Shown: positions 32,500 through 43,190 of the stretch, in pieces
Layout: the number at the start of each line of letters is the position of its first letter
Position numbering within the stretch: position 1 is the first letter of the stretch
From: Proales similis
Taxonomy: Eukaryota; Rotifera; Eurotatoria; Ploima; Proalidae
Direction: 5' to 3'
NCBI GenBank assembly: GCA_019059635.1
Contig: JAGVRJ010000002.1
Location: 1,922,001 to 1,986,000, forward strand
DNA: 64,000 bases
Notes under the pieces: model-generated
Told to the model about the DNA's origin: nothing
Database searches by the model: none
The model's input: only the letters and a program-made list of their open reading frames with translations
Translations under genes and position numbers: made by a program

Positions 32500-33840
32500 A
32501 TGAACTCGACAAAATTTAATCAAACATTCAATGTGACAACTGCCGAGTCCGACATAGGCGGCCTTGAGTTTTTCATTCGCTACATTGGCGAGCTGCTACC
32601 ATACACGATCTTCAGCACTTGTGGCACCTTGATTGGAATATTGGGCAAGTTTTGCGTTTTTTAAATTCTTGCTTCGCTGGCGCTTGAGTCTGAACTCTAT
32701 TCAGGCAACTTGCTTATAATCGGCGCTGTTATCTGCACCAAAGAGCTTCATAATCCAACCAACATGTTGATATTCAACTTGGCCTTGGCCGATTTGACCA
32801 TTAGTGGATTTGTCGACTCATTCACAGTTGTAGGTCGGTGATTAGTCTGTTTGATGCTCGATGAATTCGATTTTGTCTCTATGTGCCAATTTTTAAAAGG
32901 CATATTGGTCGGCAAAAATTTCTTCGATCACAACATGATCCTGTGCCACATAATCGCAGCCATTTGCCTGATCGCCTGCGAGACATCTCTCATGAACATC
33001 GGATTCTTGGCCATAAACAGGTTTGGCTTTTGCCGAGTGACCTTGAAAGAGAAAATTTCTTCCATGGTGCCTAAATATATTCGCAGATATATTCACATTT
33101 GCCATCAGAACTTGTACGAGAAGGCGTTCACAGTGCGCAAGACAATACTTTACTGTGCAATCACTTGGGTTATTGGTTTCGCCATCGATCTGCCCAACGT
33201 GTTAGGTAAGACTGAAGTAAGGACTGGCGGCTGGCAGCAATAACTATTTGCTTCTAGGCTGGGGCGGTCACTATTATGATCTCAAGACACTGAACTGCGT
33301 GTGGAATCGTCTGGCGAGCCAGTCGTACAGCATATTCTTTCCCATGTCGAGCATCATCATCCCCTGCGTCTGCATCTTCTTCTGCTATTTGAAAATATTC
33401 ATGTTCGCCTCCAAAATAAAGAACAGAGTGGCCGGCTCGCACAAGAGCGATCTTAAGCGCTCGTTGAAGATCGCCAAGGGCCTGTTCGCCTCCTTCATGC
33501 TCTTCACTGTTTGCTGGTTTGTGCCTTTTTCTTTTCTAGTTTAAACCTCTAGACGGCCAACTCAACACTGATTCGAATGAGAAGGCTGCCCTACGGAATG
33601 ATTGTGATGCTCGACTACGCTGACAGGCTGCCGAGCGCAGTTCATGCTTTTGCCATGCTCGTGGCGCATTTAAATTCGTCACTCAATCCGCTCTTGTACG
33701 CCATATTCAATCCGAGCTTTCAGCGCGGCTATAAAACCTTTTTATCCATCTTGTGTCTCAAACGCAAGGCCATCGAGCCCGTCTTGACAATCAGCACAAT
33801 GGACAAAACAAATGAAAAGGCGGCAACAAAGAAATACTAG
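32500..33840 (+). CDS. Rhodopsin-family GPCR, Tre1/moody-like (tandem copy 1)
   Basis: Six exons (32500-32644, 32705-32833, 32900-33020, 33087-33205, 33258-33516, 33585-33840) splice in frame to 342 residues. Seven TM segments are present. Seen: TM1 NLLIIGAVIC, TM2 NLALADL, TM3 ending AINRYIHICH (NRY in place of DRY), TM4 AITWVIGFAIDLPN, loop 2 GWGGHYYDLKTLNCVWNRLA, TM5 FFPMSSIIIPCVCIFF, and TM7 NSSLNPLLYAIFNPSFQRGY. NRY and NPxLYxxFNxxFRxxY features fit the Tre1/moody and melatonin-receptor-like group, whose fly members guide germ-cell migration and glial barrier formation. The first intron uses a GC donor (gcaagt), and one intron splits the NRY motif; copy 2 has neither. Ligand unknown. Confidence 0.85.
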
Positions 33841-34188
33841 CGTCATCGGCCGTTCAAAAGACTGAGCAGCAAATCAATTATTTCTTAAATTCGATCCACG
33901 AATAGGGAGTATAATGGTATGGAGCGCAAGAGGCGTTGCCAGCAAAGAAGCAATTCAATGAGAAATTTCCGAAATCTGTCTTCAAATCGACCGTAATCTG
34001 GGCGTCGCATGTGAGGCTGCATCCGCGCAATTAAGTCAATTTGAAATTTGAATAAAATTCCTGCTTCAACAAATCTTTTTTGTCTAAATGCGTCAATCAG
34101 GCCATTCAAACAGGCCGGAACAATATTCGGTATAAATAGAAGTGAATTTTAGGAGCTGTTGGGTCGCAAATCGGCTTGTTGGCGAAAA
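33841..34188. other. Short spacer between the tandem GPCR genes
   Basis: About 350 bp holding the 3' end of copy 1, an AATAAA near 34051, and the TATA box of copy 2. No coding exon was seen. Confidence 0.5.
34131..34139 (+). promoter_or_regulatory. TATA box of the second tandem GPCR gene
   Basis: TATAAATAG lies 58 bp upstream of ATG 34189, again implying a short 5' UTR of about 25-30 bases. Confidence 0.6.
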
Positions 34189-35383
34189 ATGAACGAGACA
34201 TCGATTGAGGAGACGCTAGAGACACAAGTCGGAGGAATCGCTTACTTTCTTCGATTCATCGCCGTGTACATGCCGTACACGGTGCTCACCGGGGTAGGAA
34301 CTGTGGTCGGCACTTTGGGCAATTTGCTCATTATAGGCGCTGTCATCTGCTGCAAAGAGCTGCAGAATTCGACAAACATGTTTGTCGTCAACTTGTCCCT
34401 GTCCGATCTGTTCATAAGCAGCTTTGTCAATTCGTTCACGTTCGTGGGTAAGTAAAGCCGAAGCCGAGAATGGTTTGAGAAGAGGTGATCGAGTTGGCCC
34501 TAAAAAAGGAATCTTTGCTGGAAAGAGCTTTTTCGATGCCAATCCGTTCCTATGCAATCTAATTGGCGCAAGCTGCTTGGTCGCTTGCGTTACGTCTCTG
34601 ATGAACATTGGCGGCTTGGCGTTCAATCGCTACATAAACATCTGTCACCATCATCTGTACGAAAAGTGGTTCAGTAAAAAGCTCACTGCCGTCTACTGCT
34701 TGCTGACTTGGCTGATAGGCTTGGCCATGGACGTGCCCAATTTGACAGGTTGGCCGAATTTGATTTTAATTTCAGCTCCGCTTTACATATCGATCCGGAT
34801 CTAGGTTGGGGTGGCCACTACTATGACGAAAAGAGTCTTGTCTGCGTTTGGAATCGTCTCGCCAGTCAATCATACAGCATATTCTTTCCCATGTCGAGCA
34901 TCATCATCCCCAGCATTTTGATTCTCTACTTTTACATTCGAATATTCGTGTTTGCAAGCATGGCGTCTAAGCGGGCCGCCAGTCAGCAGAGCAAGAAGGA
35001 ATTCAAGAAGTCGCTGAAAATCGCTTTCGGCCTCTTCGCCTCTTTTATGCTTTTCTTCGTTTGTTGGTAAGTTCAAAATTTTTACTTTCAATGCCGCCGG
35101 CTTTTGATTTTGCGACTGAAACAACAACAACAACAACAGGGTGCCGTTCGGATTTATTGTCATGATTGACTTTCACGATCAACTTCCTATGACTGTTCAT
35201 GCCTACTTTATGATGTTCGCTCATTTGAACTCGTCCTTGAACCCAGTATTGTACGCCGTTTGTAATCCAGCTTTTCAAAGAGGCTACAAACAGCTCATAC
35301 TCAGACTGATCTGTCGCCCCAATTCAGTCAGGAACGCCACAGTCAACCTTCACAAGAGCCAAAAAACTCACACCAAAGTCTAG
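34189..35383 (+). CDS. Rhodopsin-family GPCR, Tre1/moody-like (tandem copy 2)
   Basis: Four exons (34189-34447, 34509-34748, 34805-35066, 35140-35383) splice in frame to 334 residues. It is clearly paralogous to copy 1 just upstream: same NLLIIGAVIC TM1, NRYINICHHHLYEKWF after TM3, GWGGHYYDEKSLVCVWNRLA loop, an identical SQSYSIFFPMSSIIIP block, and NSSLNPVLYAVCNPAFQRGY in TM7. All three of its introns coincide in position with introns of copy 1. It lacks the GC-AG intron and the NRY-splitting intron. The last intron ends in a CAA repeat rather than a pyrimidine tract. Ligand unknown. Confidence 0.85.
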
Positions 35384-35749
35384 TCAATAATTGAGTTTAA
35401 GGTGTTTCCTTCGATGTTGCTGCATGCTTCTCTCCTATTTTCCCTGCTGTTTCTGCTGTTCTTAAAATAACAAAATTACCAAAATTGTTTGTTCTATTTT
35501 TTTTTCTCACTCATTCGCTTGTCTGAATTGTTGTCTCAAATGGTTTGATTGCTTTAAGGAGGCATTACTGCAACTCTTTTAGTGGTGTCTTGTTTTTCGC
35601 CTTGTGTGAGTTGGATCAATTTATTTATGAACCTAAAAAAGCCGTTGTCTTAGCCGCAGTCTACTCGAAAGAAAAAAAGGAATCGATTACTTTTTCCTAA
35701 TTCTGCAACTCGAGTCAAATTGCGATTTTTCGCTTGAAAATCAAGAAAA
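35384..35749. other. Intergenic interval of about 370 bp
   Basis: T-rich. Contains the 3' end of GPCR copy 2 and the promoter of the WD40-EGF gene. No other feature was seen. Confidence 0.45.
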
Positions 35750-37987
35750 ATGCGCCAATTCTTATTCGTCCTTTGTCTTTTAACGCCATTCGTGCAAGCA
35801 ACCTATGGTAGGCGATTGGAACGGCTTTCCATTTTGCTTTATTAACGCCAAATTCCATTCAAGTGGCTTCCGGCTCTCAGCAAGAACCTGGAAGGCCAAA
35901 TTCAGTAAAAATTTGGAGTTTACCCGAAGGAAAATTGATTAACGAACTTCGTGGTCACAGTGGTTCAATCCGAACCCTCAAAGTAATTTCAAATCGTTAT
36001 CTGGCCAGTGGTGCCAATGATAACAAAGTGATTGTCTGGCTGATCGGCAACAGCCAATCAGTTGTTCTAAATCACGACAAGAACGTGAGAGATATCGAAG
36101 ATCTTGGCGACGGCTTACTAGCCAGCTCGTCAAATGATTTGTCCATAAAAATCTGGAATTGCCAAAGCGGAGTCGAACTGCAGAATCTTCAAGGACATAC
36201 CGGACCGGTTGAAGTTCTAGAACTGTTGGCCGATGACCTCCTGGTATCACTTGGCGAGGACGGCACCGTCCGAATATGGAATTGGAGACTTGGACAATTG
36301 ACGCTTACGTATGAATGCGGGCAAAATGGATCGGCCATATTAAATTTAAATCAAACGCACATACTGGTGGGCTTTGCTGGCGGCCTAATACAGTCGCTTG
36401 GCATCAATCAGCACGAGCAAATAAATCTCATTGGGCACACGGACAGAATTCACAAGATAATCGCTCTGAACCAGCTCTACTTTGCAAGCGCCTCCTCTGA
36501 CAAGAAGATCGTGGTTTGGGACAAACAGACCTACGAGTCGGCGGCTGAGCTCAATGCTCATTCTCGTGTTGTCACCGACTTGACGCAGATCAATTCAACT
36601 CATTTTGTGAGCGTCGCAAGAGACAGAAAAGCCATCATTTGGAACTCGTTTTCGTTCCAGACTTGCAAAATATTCGACTCAGCCTCGTACCTACTCGAAA
36701 AAGTGGTTTTCATTCATCCGCACTTTTTGGCTGTATTTTCTCGCGAAGGCAGAATTCTGCTCTGGAACACAGAAGACGATCAGCGCTTGCTTGACTTTCA
36801 GGCTCATGAAGACGCGATCCTAGCCATTGAAAATCTGACACGTTAGTACGAAAGCGAAATGATTTTTATTGCACGATTCCATTTTTCTTTTAGCCGAAAT
36901 GCTGCTTCCGATTGATCAGGAGATTTCGTCACTGGCTCAATCGAGTTGGACAAGCCATTCGACCGATGGCGCTATCCAAGCAACCACGAGCAGCGCAAAA
37001 GTGTTTGCAAGCACTACTGAGCAGAGCACCGAGCAGAGCACCGAGCTGAGTACCGAGCAGAGCACCGAGCAGAGCAATGACCAAGAAGAGATGTCCTCGG
37101 CGACAAGTGGGCTCAACAGAGCTACGACTAGCAGTGGCTCTCAACCGTCAAGTCCGTCAATTCAATCGTCAGCTCATTCGTCTCAATATTCTTCATTTCA
37201 ATTCACTGATTTGTCAACAATGTCAACTGGGCGGTTGGAAACTTCAAGTGAATCGAGTGTCAGCTCAGCTCTTCCTGAGCTACTTCTTGCAGATGTTTTG
37301 GCCTCCTTAGGTAAGCAGAATCGATTGAACAAGTTCGTTGCGCAATTCGAGCCAATCTCGTTCTGATTAGAAAACCAGTCGTTTGAACTTTCACAGCTTC
37401 AGTTGAGTTCGATTGTCGAGTTACTCCACTCTGAGTCGGACCTGAACGATTGTTTGGGAAACTGCTCGAACCAAGGCGCGTGCGTTTTTAAGCAAACCCA
37501 ATTTAAGTGCGAATGCGCGACCGATTTTGGAGGCAAGAGCTGTCAAGTCGACTTGCGTCCATGCTCCTACAGTCCGTGTCTGAACAACGGCTCTTGCACT
37601 CAAGAGCTGGGCAATGACAACCTCTATCACTACACATGCGGGTGCCAGCCTTTGTTCACCGGCTCAAACTGCCAACTGAAAGTGAACTTGTGTCAAAACG
37701 AAACGTGCAATGCAAACGGCATCTGTGTGAGCGACGGAGCTAGTGTGAGCTGTGATTGCTTTGAGCTGTTCAGTGGAAGCAAATGTGAGAAGGAGTCGGA
37801 AAAAGGCAAAGCGATTCGAGACACGATTAGATACACTTCAATAGTGGCAATCATCGTTTTGGTGTTGTTTTATGCTTCGTTCGTATTCATCGACCTGATC
37901 AATCAAAAGCGGTTGCGTCAGAGTCTGGTGGCATTCAATCAAAAACGACTCGCTCGCAGAGGCACACGCATGCGCGGCGTGAACTAA
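35750..37987 (+). CDS. Predicted cell-surface protein: signal peptide, WD40 propeller, Ser/Thr stalk, EGF repeats, TM
   Basis: Four exons (35750-35807, 35864-36841, 36894-37310, 37371-37987) splice in frame to 689 residues. Residues 1-17 form a signal peptide (MRQFLFVLCLLTPFVQA). Residues about 20-345 are WD40 repeats, e.g. SVKIWSLPEGK, LASSSNDLSIKIWNCQSG, LLVSLGEDGTVRIWNW, FASASSDKKIVVWDKQ, enough for a seven-bladed propeller. A Ser/Thr/Gln stalk with a TEQS tandem repeat follows, then three EGF-like modules (CLGNCSNQGACVF...CQ, CSYSPCLNNGSC...CQ, CQNETCNANGIC...CE), a TM helix (SIVAIIVLVLFYASFVFIDL) and a short basic tail. All exon joins are in frame, so the fusion is not a hand-splicing artefact of two genes. 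An extracellular WD40 domain fused to EGF repeats is highly unusual; no named family was recognised. Confidence 0.8.
37016..37075 (+). repeat. 12-bp coding tandem repeat (TEQS x5)
   Basis: Five 12-bp units of the ACCGAGCAGAGC type encode TEQS-TEQS-TELS-TEQS-TEQS in the Ser/Thr stalk of the WD40-EGF protein. Near-identical third-codon bases suggest recent expansion. Such stalks are typical O-glycosylation sites. Confidence 0.9.
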
Positions 37988-38546
37988 ACAAAGGTGCCAA
38001 ATCAATGAGCTGCAATCCATTCTTTCCGCCTCTATCCGCAGCGACGTCAATTTATCGCTTTCTTTTTTTTTAAGAGAATTTCAAGGAAGTTGTTTTTTTT
38101 TTCGAATAAATAGCCAAGCTCCCCTGATAATCAGTAGAAAATAATCGAAAAAGGGCGGGCAAAGAGAGAGAAGGAGAGAGACTAGAATGCATTCGATTTG
38201 GAAAATTTCCATTAAGAAAAGGCAAATCTGAATGAAAGTGGACTAATAGAAATTTGCCCAATGCCACATGCATGAAATTGAGCTTGTCACGTTGCTGTGC
38301 ACACGACAGACAAATCAAGCACTGGAGATGGAATTGTTTAGAGGCTTTATCAGTGATCAGCGAGTAAAAGAGAAGCAGATTTAGAGACAAAGTTTATTGC
38401 TCAAGATTGAAGCGGTCCGCCCAGGATGGAACACAACGTTCTAATAAGAAAAAACCAGAAACCAGAAGATTAGGCCCCGAGAGCAGACGAGCAAAATAAA
38501 TGCAAGCCTGCTCATTTTTGTTTCGAGGAAGAATGACTTTGAAGAA
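37988..38546. other. Convergent 3' interval
   Basis: Between the WD40-EGF gene (plus) and the somatostatin-receptor-like GPCR (minus). Contains T-rich and GA-rich runs (38067-38102, 38166-38180) and an AATAAA near 38105. No coding exon is supported. Confidence 0.45.
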
Positions 38547-39827
38547 TCATGAGCACAATTTGGTCAGAAGGGACTTGAAATTGTGAGTGATGAATATGAA
38601 TATAACAGGATTGGCCAGCGTGTTGGAGTAGGACAATGTACTGATGGTCAGGTTGATAAGCTGAACGTTGGGTATGAATGAGGTGGTAAACAAGACGGTC
38701 AGTTGAAATATCCAGAGTGGAAGCCATTGAAGGAAAAAGAGAATTATAATGGCGAGCACGAGACGGCTTGCTTTGACCATATGCTTCTCCATTAGGCTGC
38801 GATCGTTCTCCAGCCGACGAGCCGGCAGATGGCATTTTGTGAATATGCGAATAATTGCGGATGAGAGGCTTTTCAAGTTGCGGCAGAAAGCACATTTTGG
38901 GCTGTCGCTTTGATTTTCACTAGTCTGAGAAGTCAATGCTGCCAGATCGGTTTGTACCGGTGACTGGCTTAGAGAAGATCTGGCCGAATTCATACTCATT
39001 TCCAGATACGGTTTGTTCAAGTAGACGCTGCTGGCCTCTGTATGGTTGGTTAGATACTGAGCGGTCGTCTGATTACCGGACTTGTTCAACGCACTGGCCT
39101 GGTCACTTGAGTCCAGTAGTCTGATGTTGTTGATATGCTCAGTTAATTGTCGTCGTGGCTGGCCACGAGTGCTCAGGAATGTGAGCAGTTTGACCGAGCT
39201 CACCAAAATCACAATGAGCGGAAGCATGAAAATCAGACTGAACTTGGTCAAGAAGAAGGTGCGCATCGCCATATCTGACCATGAGCTCTGACAGCTGTAG
39301 AGTCCGTGTACTTCTACGATGCGTATGCTGCGAATCATTGGCATGTTGAACAGAAGCGCAATGAGCCAGGTGACGAGCGAAAAGAGAAGTGCCGGCTTGC
39401 GGTTGAACTGATTTGTGTAGAAGCTCATTCGCTTGTTCTCGTCGGTAATATTCACATAGCGCTCAACGCTGAGCGCAGTGACTGCCAACACGCTCACAAT
39501 CAGGCCGCTCAAGTCAGTGAATATGAACACTTTGCAGCCGATTGCGCCATATTTCCAGTTCTGGTCGAACATTTGACTTAGGAACAGCGGAATGCCCAGC
39601 GTGTAGACCAAATCGGCAACGCATAAATTTAATACTAAAATGTCGATGGGAGAGAAGGTGTGCGAGTAGAATATGCTGGCGACGGCCACCAGGTTGAGAA
39701 TGATGCTCAGACAGAATATTGCGGTCAATATTAGCGTGAATGAGTAGATGTAGGGAGCGAAGGGTTCCATCGGAATCAGACTCGAGTCGTTGTAGATGCT
39801 CGAATCGTTGGGGACTGCCGTTTCCAT
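38547..39827 (-). CDS. Rhodopsin-family peptide GPCR, somatostatin/allatostatin-C receptor-like
   Basis: Single exon of 426 residues. Seen: N-terminal glycosylation sites; TM1; TM2 DILVLNLCVADLVYTLGIPL; TM3 GLIVSVLAVTALSVERYVNI (ERY variant of DRY); TM4; the loop-2 Cys (YSCQSSW) pairing with the TM3 Cys; TM5; an unusually long third cytoplasmic loop of about 140 residues; TM6 ILFFLQWLPLWIFQL; TM7 SYSNTLANPVIFIFITHNFK. The SYxNxxANP block of TM7 is typical of somatostatin, opioid and allatostatin-C receptors. NPxxY is altered to NPVIF, which may change activation. A TATA-like element lies about 80 bp upstream of the ATG near 39904-39914. The peptide ligand cannot be assigned. Confidence 0.8.
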   Translation of the reverse strand: METAVPNDSSIYNDSSLIPMEPFAPYIYSFTLILTAIFCLSIILNLVAVASIFYSHTFSPIDILVLNLCVADLVYTLGIPLFLSQMFDQNWKYGAIGCKVFIFTDLSGLIVSVLAVTALSVERYVNITDENKRMSFYTNQFNRKPALLFSLVTWLIALLFNMPMIRSIRIVEVHGLYSCQSSWSDMAMRTFFLTKFSLIFMLPLIVILVSSVKLLTFLSTRGQPRRQLTEHINNIRLLDSSDQASALNKSGNQTTAQYLTNHTEASSVYLNKPYLEMSMNSARSSLSQSPVQTDLAALTSQTSENQSDSPKCAFCRNLKSLSSAIIRIFTKCHLPARRLENDRSLMEKHMVKASRLVLAIIILFFLQWLPLWIFQLTVLFTTSFIPNVQLINLTISTLSYSNTLANPVIFIFITHNFKSLLTKLCS

Positions 39828-42800
39828 TCTTGCTCTTGGCTGCTCTTTCTAGACAAAATGCTGAAATTGCATCAGTTTTCTAGTTTCCGAGCGAGCAGGC
39901 GCTAATATATAAAACTGAGAACCGGGTGTTAGTCCCAGCAACAGCCAATGAGAACTGCATGTCTCATTAAAATAAATTGAACAAGCAGCAAATTTTCTAC
40001 CAATTCCAACCCATTCATAAATCGGTTTTGTTTGCTGTGACTGCGAGAGTTGGCATGCGCTGTCTTTTTTTTTTTTTGCTATTTAGCATTCAGTCTGAGC
40101 AAGAGTCAATGAGTATTCTCCATTGTTAAAACACGCAATGTTAGTTCAGAATGCCGATTAATGAAATGCTGATGTAACTGAGGAAAGAGATCACACTCAG
40201 ATCGATTAATGCCAGAGCATTATCTAACCCTCTCTTAGAATCGATGAAGAAAGATCACTACCAGCAGGATCAACATTCATTGAACATGATGGCTGAACTA
40301 AAACGAGCAGATCATGCCTACACTCGTGAGAGAAGGCTAAATGTTGGAGTGTGTGTAATTGCGAGAATTATAAAATTTGTTTCAAATTCCTTGAATCTCT
40401 GCATTTGATTAGAGCTTGAGTAATCGTGCTAGGCCAGACTAGAAGTAGCTATTCGAGAGCAACGAGCGCAAGTCAATTCAAGCCATATCCGGCTCAAGTT
40501 AATCAAGAAATTTGACGTCAGACTGAACTGAGTGGGCAAGCGTGATCGTCTTCGATCGAGGTAATCCCTTCGCCGGATGAGCTCAATTTTCTTGATTTAA
40601 TTAATCCAAAAGAGTTACCGAGTGGTTACTGCCGCTTGCTGCCTCACTTCCTCTCGAAAGAAAATTCTCCTTTCTCTCTCTCTCTCTCTCTTCACTTTAG
40701 TAATGAATAACAGGCGCGCAGATTTTTGTGTGAGTGTGTGTGTACAGCCTTCACGCCCACTTGGGCATTTGATTTTGCTAATTTTATTATCATTCGCAGA
40801 TTTGATGCGATTGACAGCAGTCGAAGAATTGAGAAGTGACATTGATTGAAATAGACCTGCACAATACAAAGAGGCGAGAACGATCATTCGGCAGGGCGGA
40901 GCGTTCAAAAATAAAATTTCAGATTTGCCACTAGCCGACAGCCGATAGGTGAATTCAAACAAGTAATTGGGCAGGCTGTACTGTAAAGACAATCGAGTGA
41001 ATGGGCCGCCGTTAGAAGCGAAAAGTGGCAGAGAACGAGGGGGGTCGGATTATGTGTTTCAGTGGGGAAAACACGTCACGAGAAAAGCGCTCAATTCAAA
41101 AGCCTCTCAGCTGGTAGCGTTTGCTCTGCTTGAAAACCGGCCAAATTTTAAAAATAAATCTTTCACGCGACGTCAAGTGAAACATTTAAACAGGAAGGGC
41201 ATATATCCGCATCTGATGGGCGGATAAGGCACACTGAGGAAACACTGTTTTCTTTTGTGTGATTTCCAAGATCGCAATTCAATAGAAGCGCAGTCAAGCG
41301 AGAAAAAAACGCAATAACCTGAAATGTGAAAAACTAAAGGAGGAAAACAAAATTAAAGCAGCAAACAAAATCGAATCAATCTGATCTTGTTTGGCCATGT
41401 TTTGGCGGGCTAATAATGCCAAGTGAGCTCATGTCTGAATTGGCACATGATTTTCCACTCACACATCAAACCCCTCTCTCTCTCTCTCTCTCGATCTCGT
41501 CTTCGTCTCTCTCGGCGTTTTTATTTTGCTTCTAAAAATAAATGCAAAAGAAAGCCATTAAAGACGGACGGCTTTTAACGCATAAATTTGCATACAACGC
41601 TCGAGAATTTGATTACAAACACAATTTGCCAGAATTTGTATGCCTATTCTTTCTCACAATTTTGGTCTTTTCAAATGGCACATGGTTCTAATATAAAAAG
41701 AAATGAAATAAAAAAAGAAAAGAAGGAGGCATCGAGGCCCCGGCTCCAATTATTGAAATTTATCAGCAAGTTAATTGAAAAAGTGAAACTTGGCCGATCG
41801 ATTGCTGAGCCAATATTGCGCATTCTGCATTCTCCCCGCTTACGTCGACGATATCATTAACTGGCTTGTTTGGCATCTCGAATCAAATAAAAGCCGAACG
41901 GTGACAGGCTTGATTGTTAATAGGCAACAAGAAATGTCAGCCGTTATTATTTTTCAACGAAGGGTAGAAATCAAGCGACAAAGAACACAGGAGTTGGATT
42001 GTAAGCCGACGAACGCTCAGCCAATTAAAGATAAATTCTGTGCGCCCACTAAGCACTGACGAAACAAAATCAAAAGTGCTGAATTTGGCGCTGGCGGCTT
42101 GCCGCCGAATAGGCAAATCAATTGCGGTTTTAATGCATTAATAGCCTTCGCTCGTTCGGCCTCCTACGCAAAAATGCCAGATCAGCTCTGCACAAATAAT
42201 GACAGCTGCTGCGAATTTTTTTTTGTTCATTTGCACATTACGGGCATTGTTTCCAAATTGCGTTTCTCAAGCATAATCAAATGAATCGTGACATATCTTG
42301 ATGAAATCTAAGCGCGCCACCTTGATATCTGGTTAAATAGAATATATTGATTTTGATTAAAACAAGAAAGCAAAGACAAGAGAGAGAGAGAGTTTATGAA
42401 ACAGTTGCCATAGGTGGAGCGTTTGTGTCTTATTGCTCTGCTCATAGAGATAATTTGTCTGAACTGGGAACAATCTGCAACATGCAATCCAATTCAGCGC
42501 CACTCTCATCACTCGAAGGTTTTAAAACAGATTATGAAAAATCGCCCGGTTGTTTCAAGTGTCTAATAATGTGCGCTGTACAAATATAAATAATTTCAAC
42601 GCATTTGCAATCTACTTTATCCTTCTAGGAATTTAGTATCGTCTATGTAAGCATGACCGGTTGTTGGTTCCGTGCCAACAGCCTTAATTGTCGACCTGGA
42701 CGTGAAATCGATAAAGTAAGGTGTCTTAGTGGAGAGAAGACGATCAATTAAAACTGGAATCGGCTTGATATTTTCTCGCAAGGTCTAGGCATCCACTTGG

Positions 42801-43190
42801 CTCCTCTGTCTGTTTTGAGGACACCTTTCCCTCTGAATCTTTCTCTCTCTAATTGCATGCCCAAATAAAGAGTTTCCTGCATTCGAGCGGAAGTAAATTC
42901 TCGAGCTTGAATACTTTGATGACGTCTATTAACAGACGACATGCGCGGTTGCTTAAGAGAGTCAGACGGCGCACAGTCGATTCGACCAGGAAAATTGAAA
43001 AGCCCGATCAAATCGATGCACTCGAGTTAGACACACGCACAAGACAAGTCAGACCGAGCGCATCAAACAGACAGACTATGCTGTGCCCTTCTTCCTTCTT
43101 TTTTCATCTTTTAGTCTTTCTTTCTCTTTTTTTATTCCGTATGTACGCAATTAAGGATAAATTAAATAATGATGTGCGCAGTCGGACGTG
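39828..43190. other. Gene-poor interval of about 3.4 kb
   Basis: The longest stretch without a supported gene. All open frames are under about 125 codons, low in complexity and without family features. It contains a T run at 40066-40078, CT runs at 40672-40692 and 41474-41494, a GA run at 42364-42376 and AT-rich sequence. It includes the promoter of the minus GPCR at its left end. It could hold distal regulatory DNA or a non-coding RNA, but no structure proves one. Confidence 0.45.
41474..41494. repeat. CT microsatellite
   Basis: (CT)n tract in the gene-poor interval; a similar tract lies at about 40672-40692. Confidence 0.85.

Noticed and set aside
40672-41494. Repeat tracts considered as a CRISPR array
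   Set aside because: They are simple CT/GA microsatellites without unique spacers, and the region is an intron-rich eukaryotic locus.
40622-42589. Short plus-strand frames in the gene-poor gap
   Set aside because: All under about 100 codons, low in complexity, with no domain, signal peptide or splice partner.
42655-42680. Possible tRNA B-box (ggttccgtgcc)
   Set aside because: No matching A-box or foldable cloverleaf was found around it.
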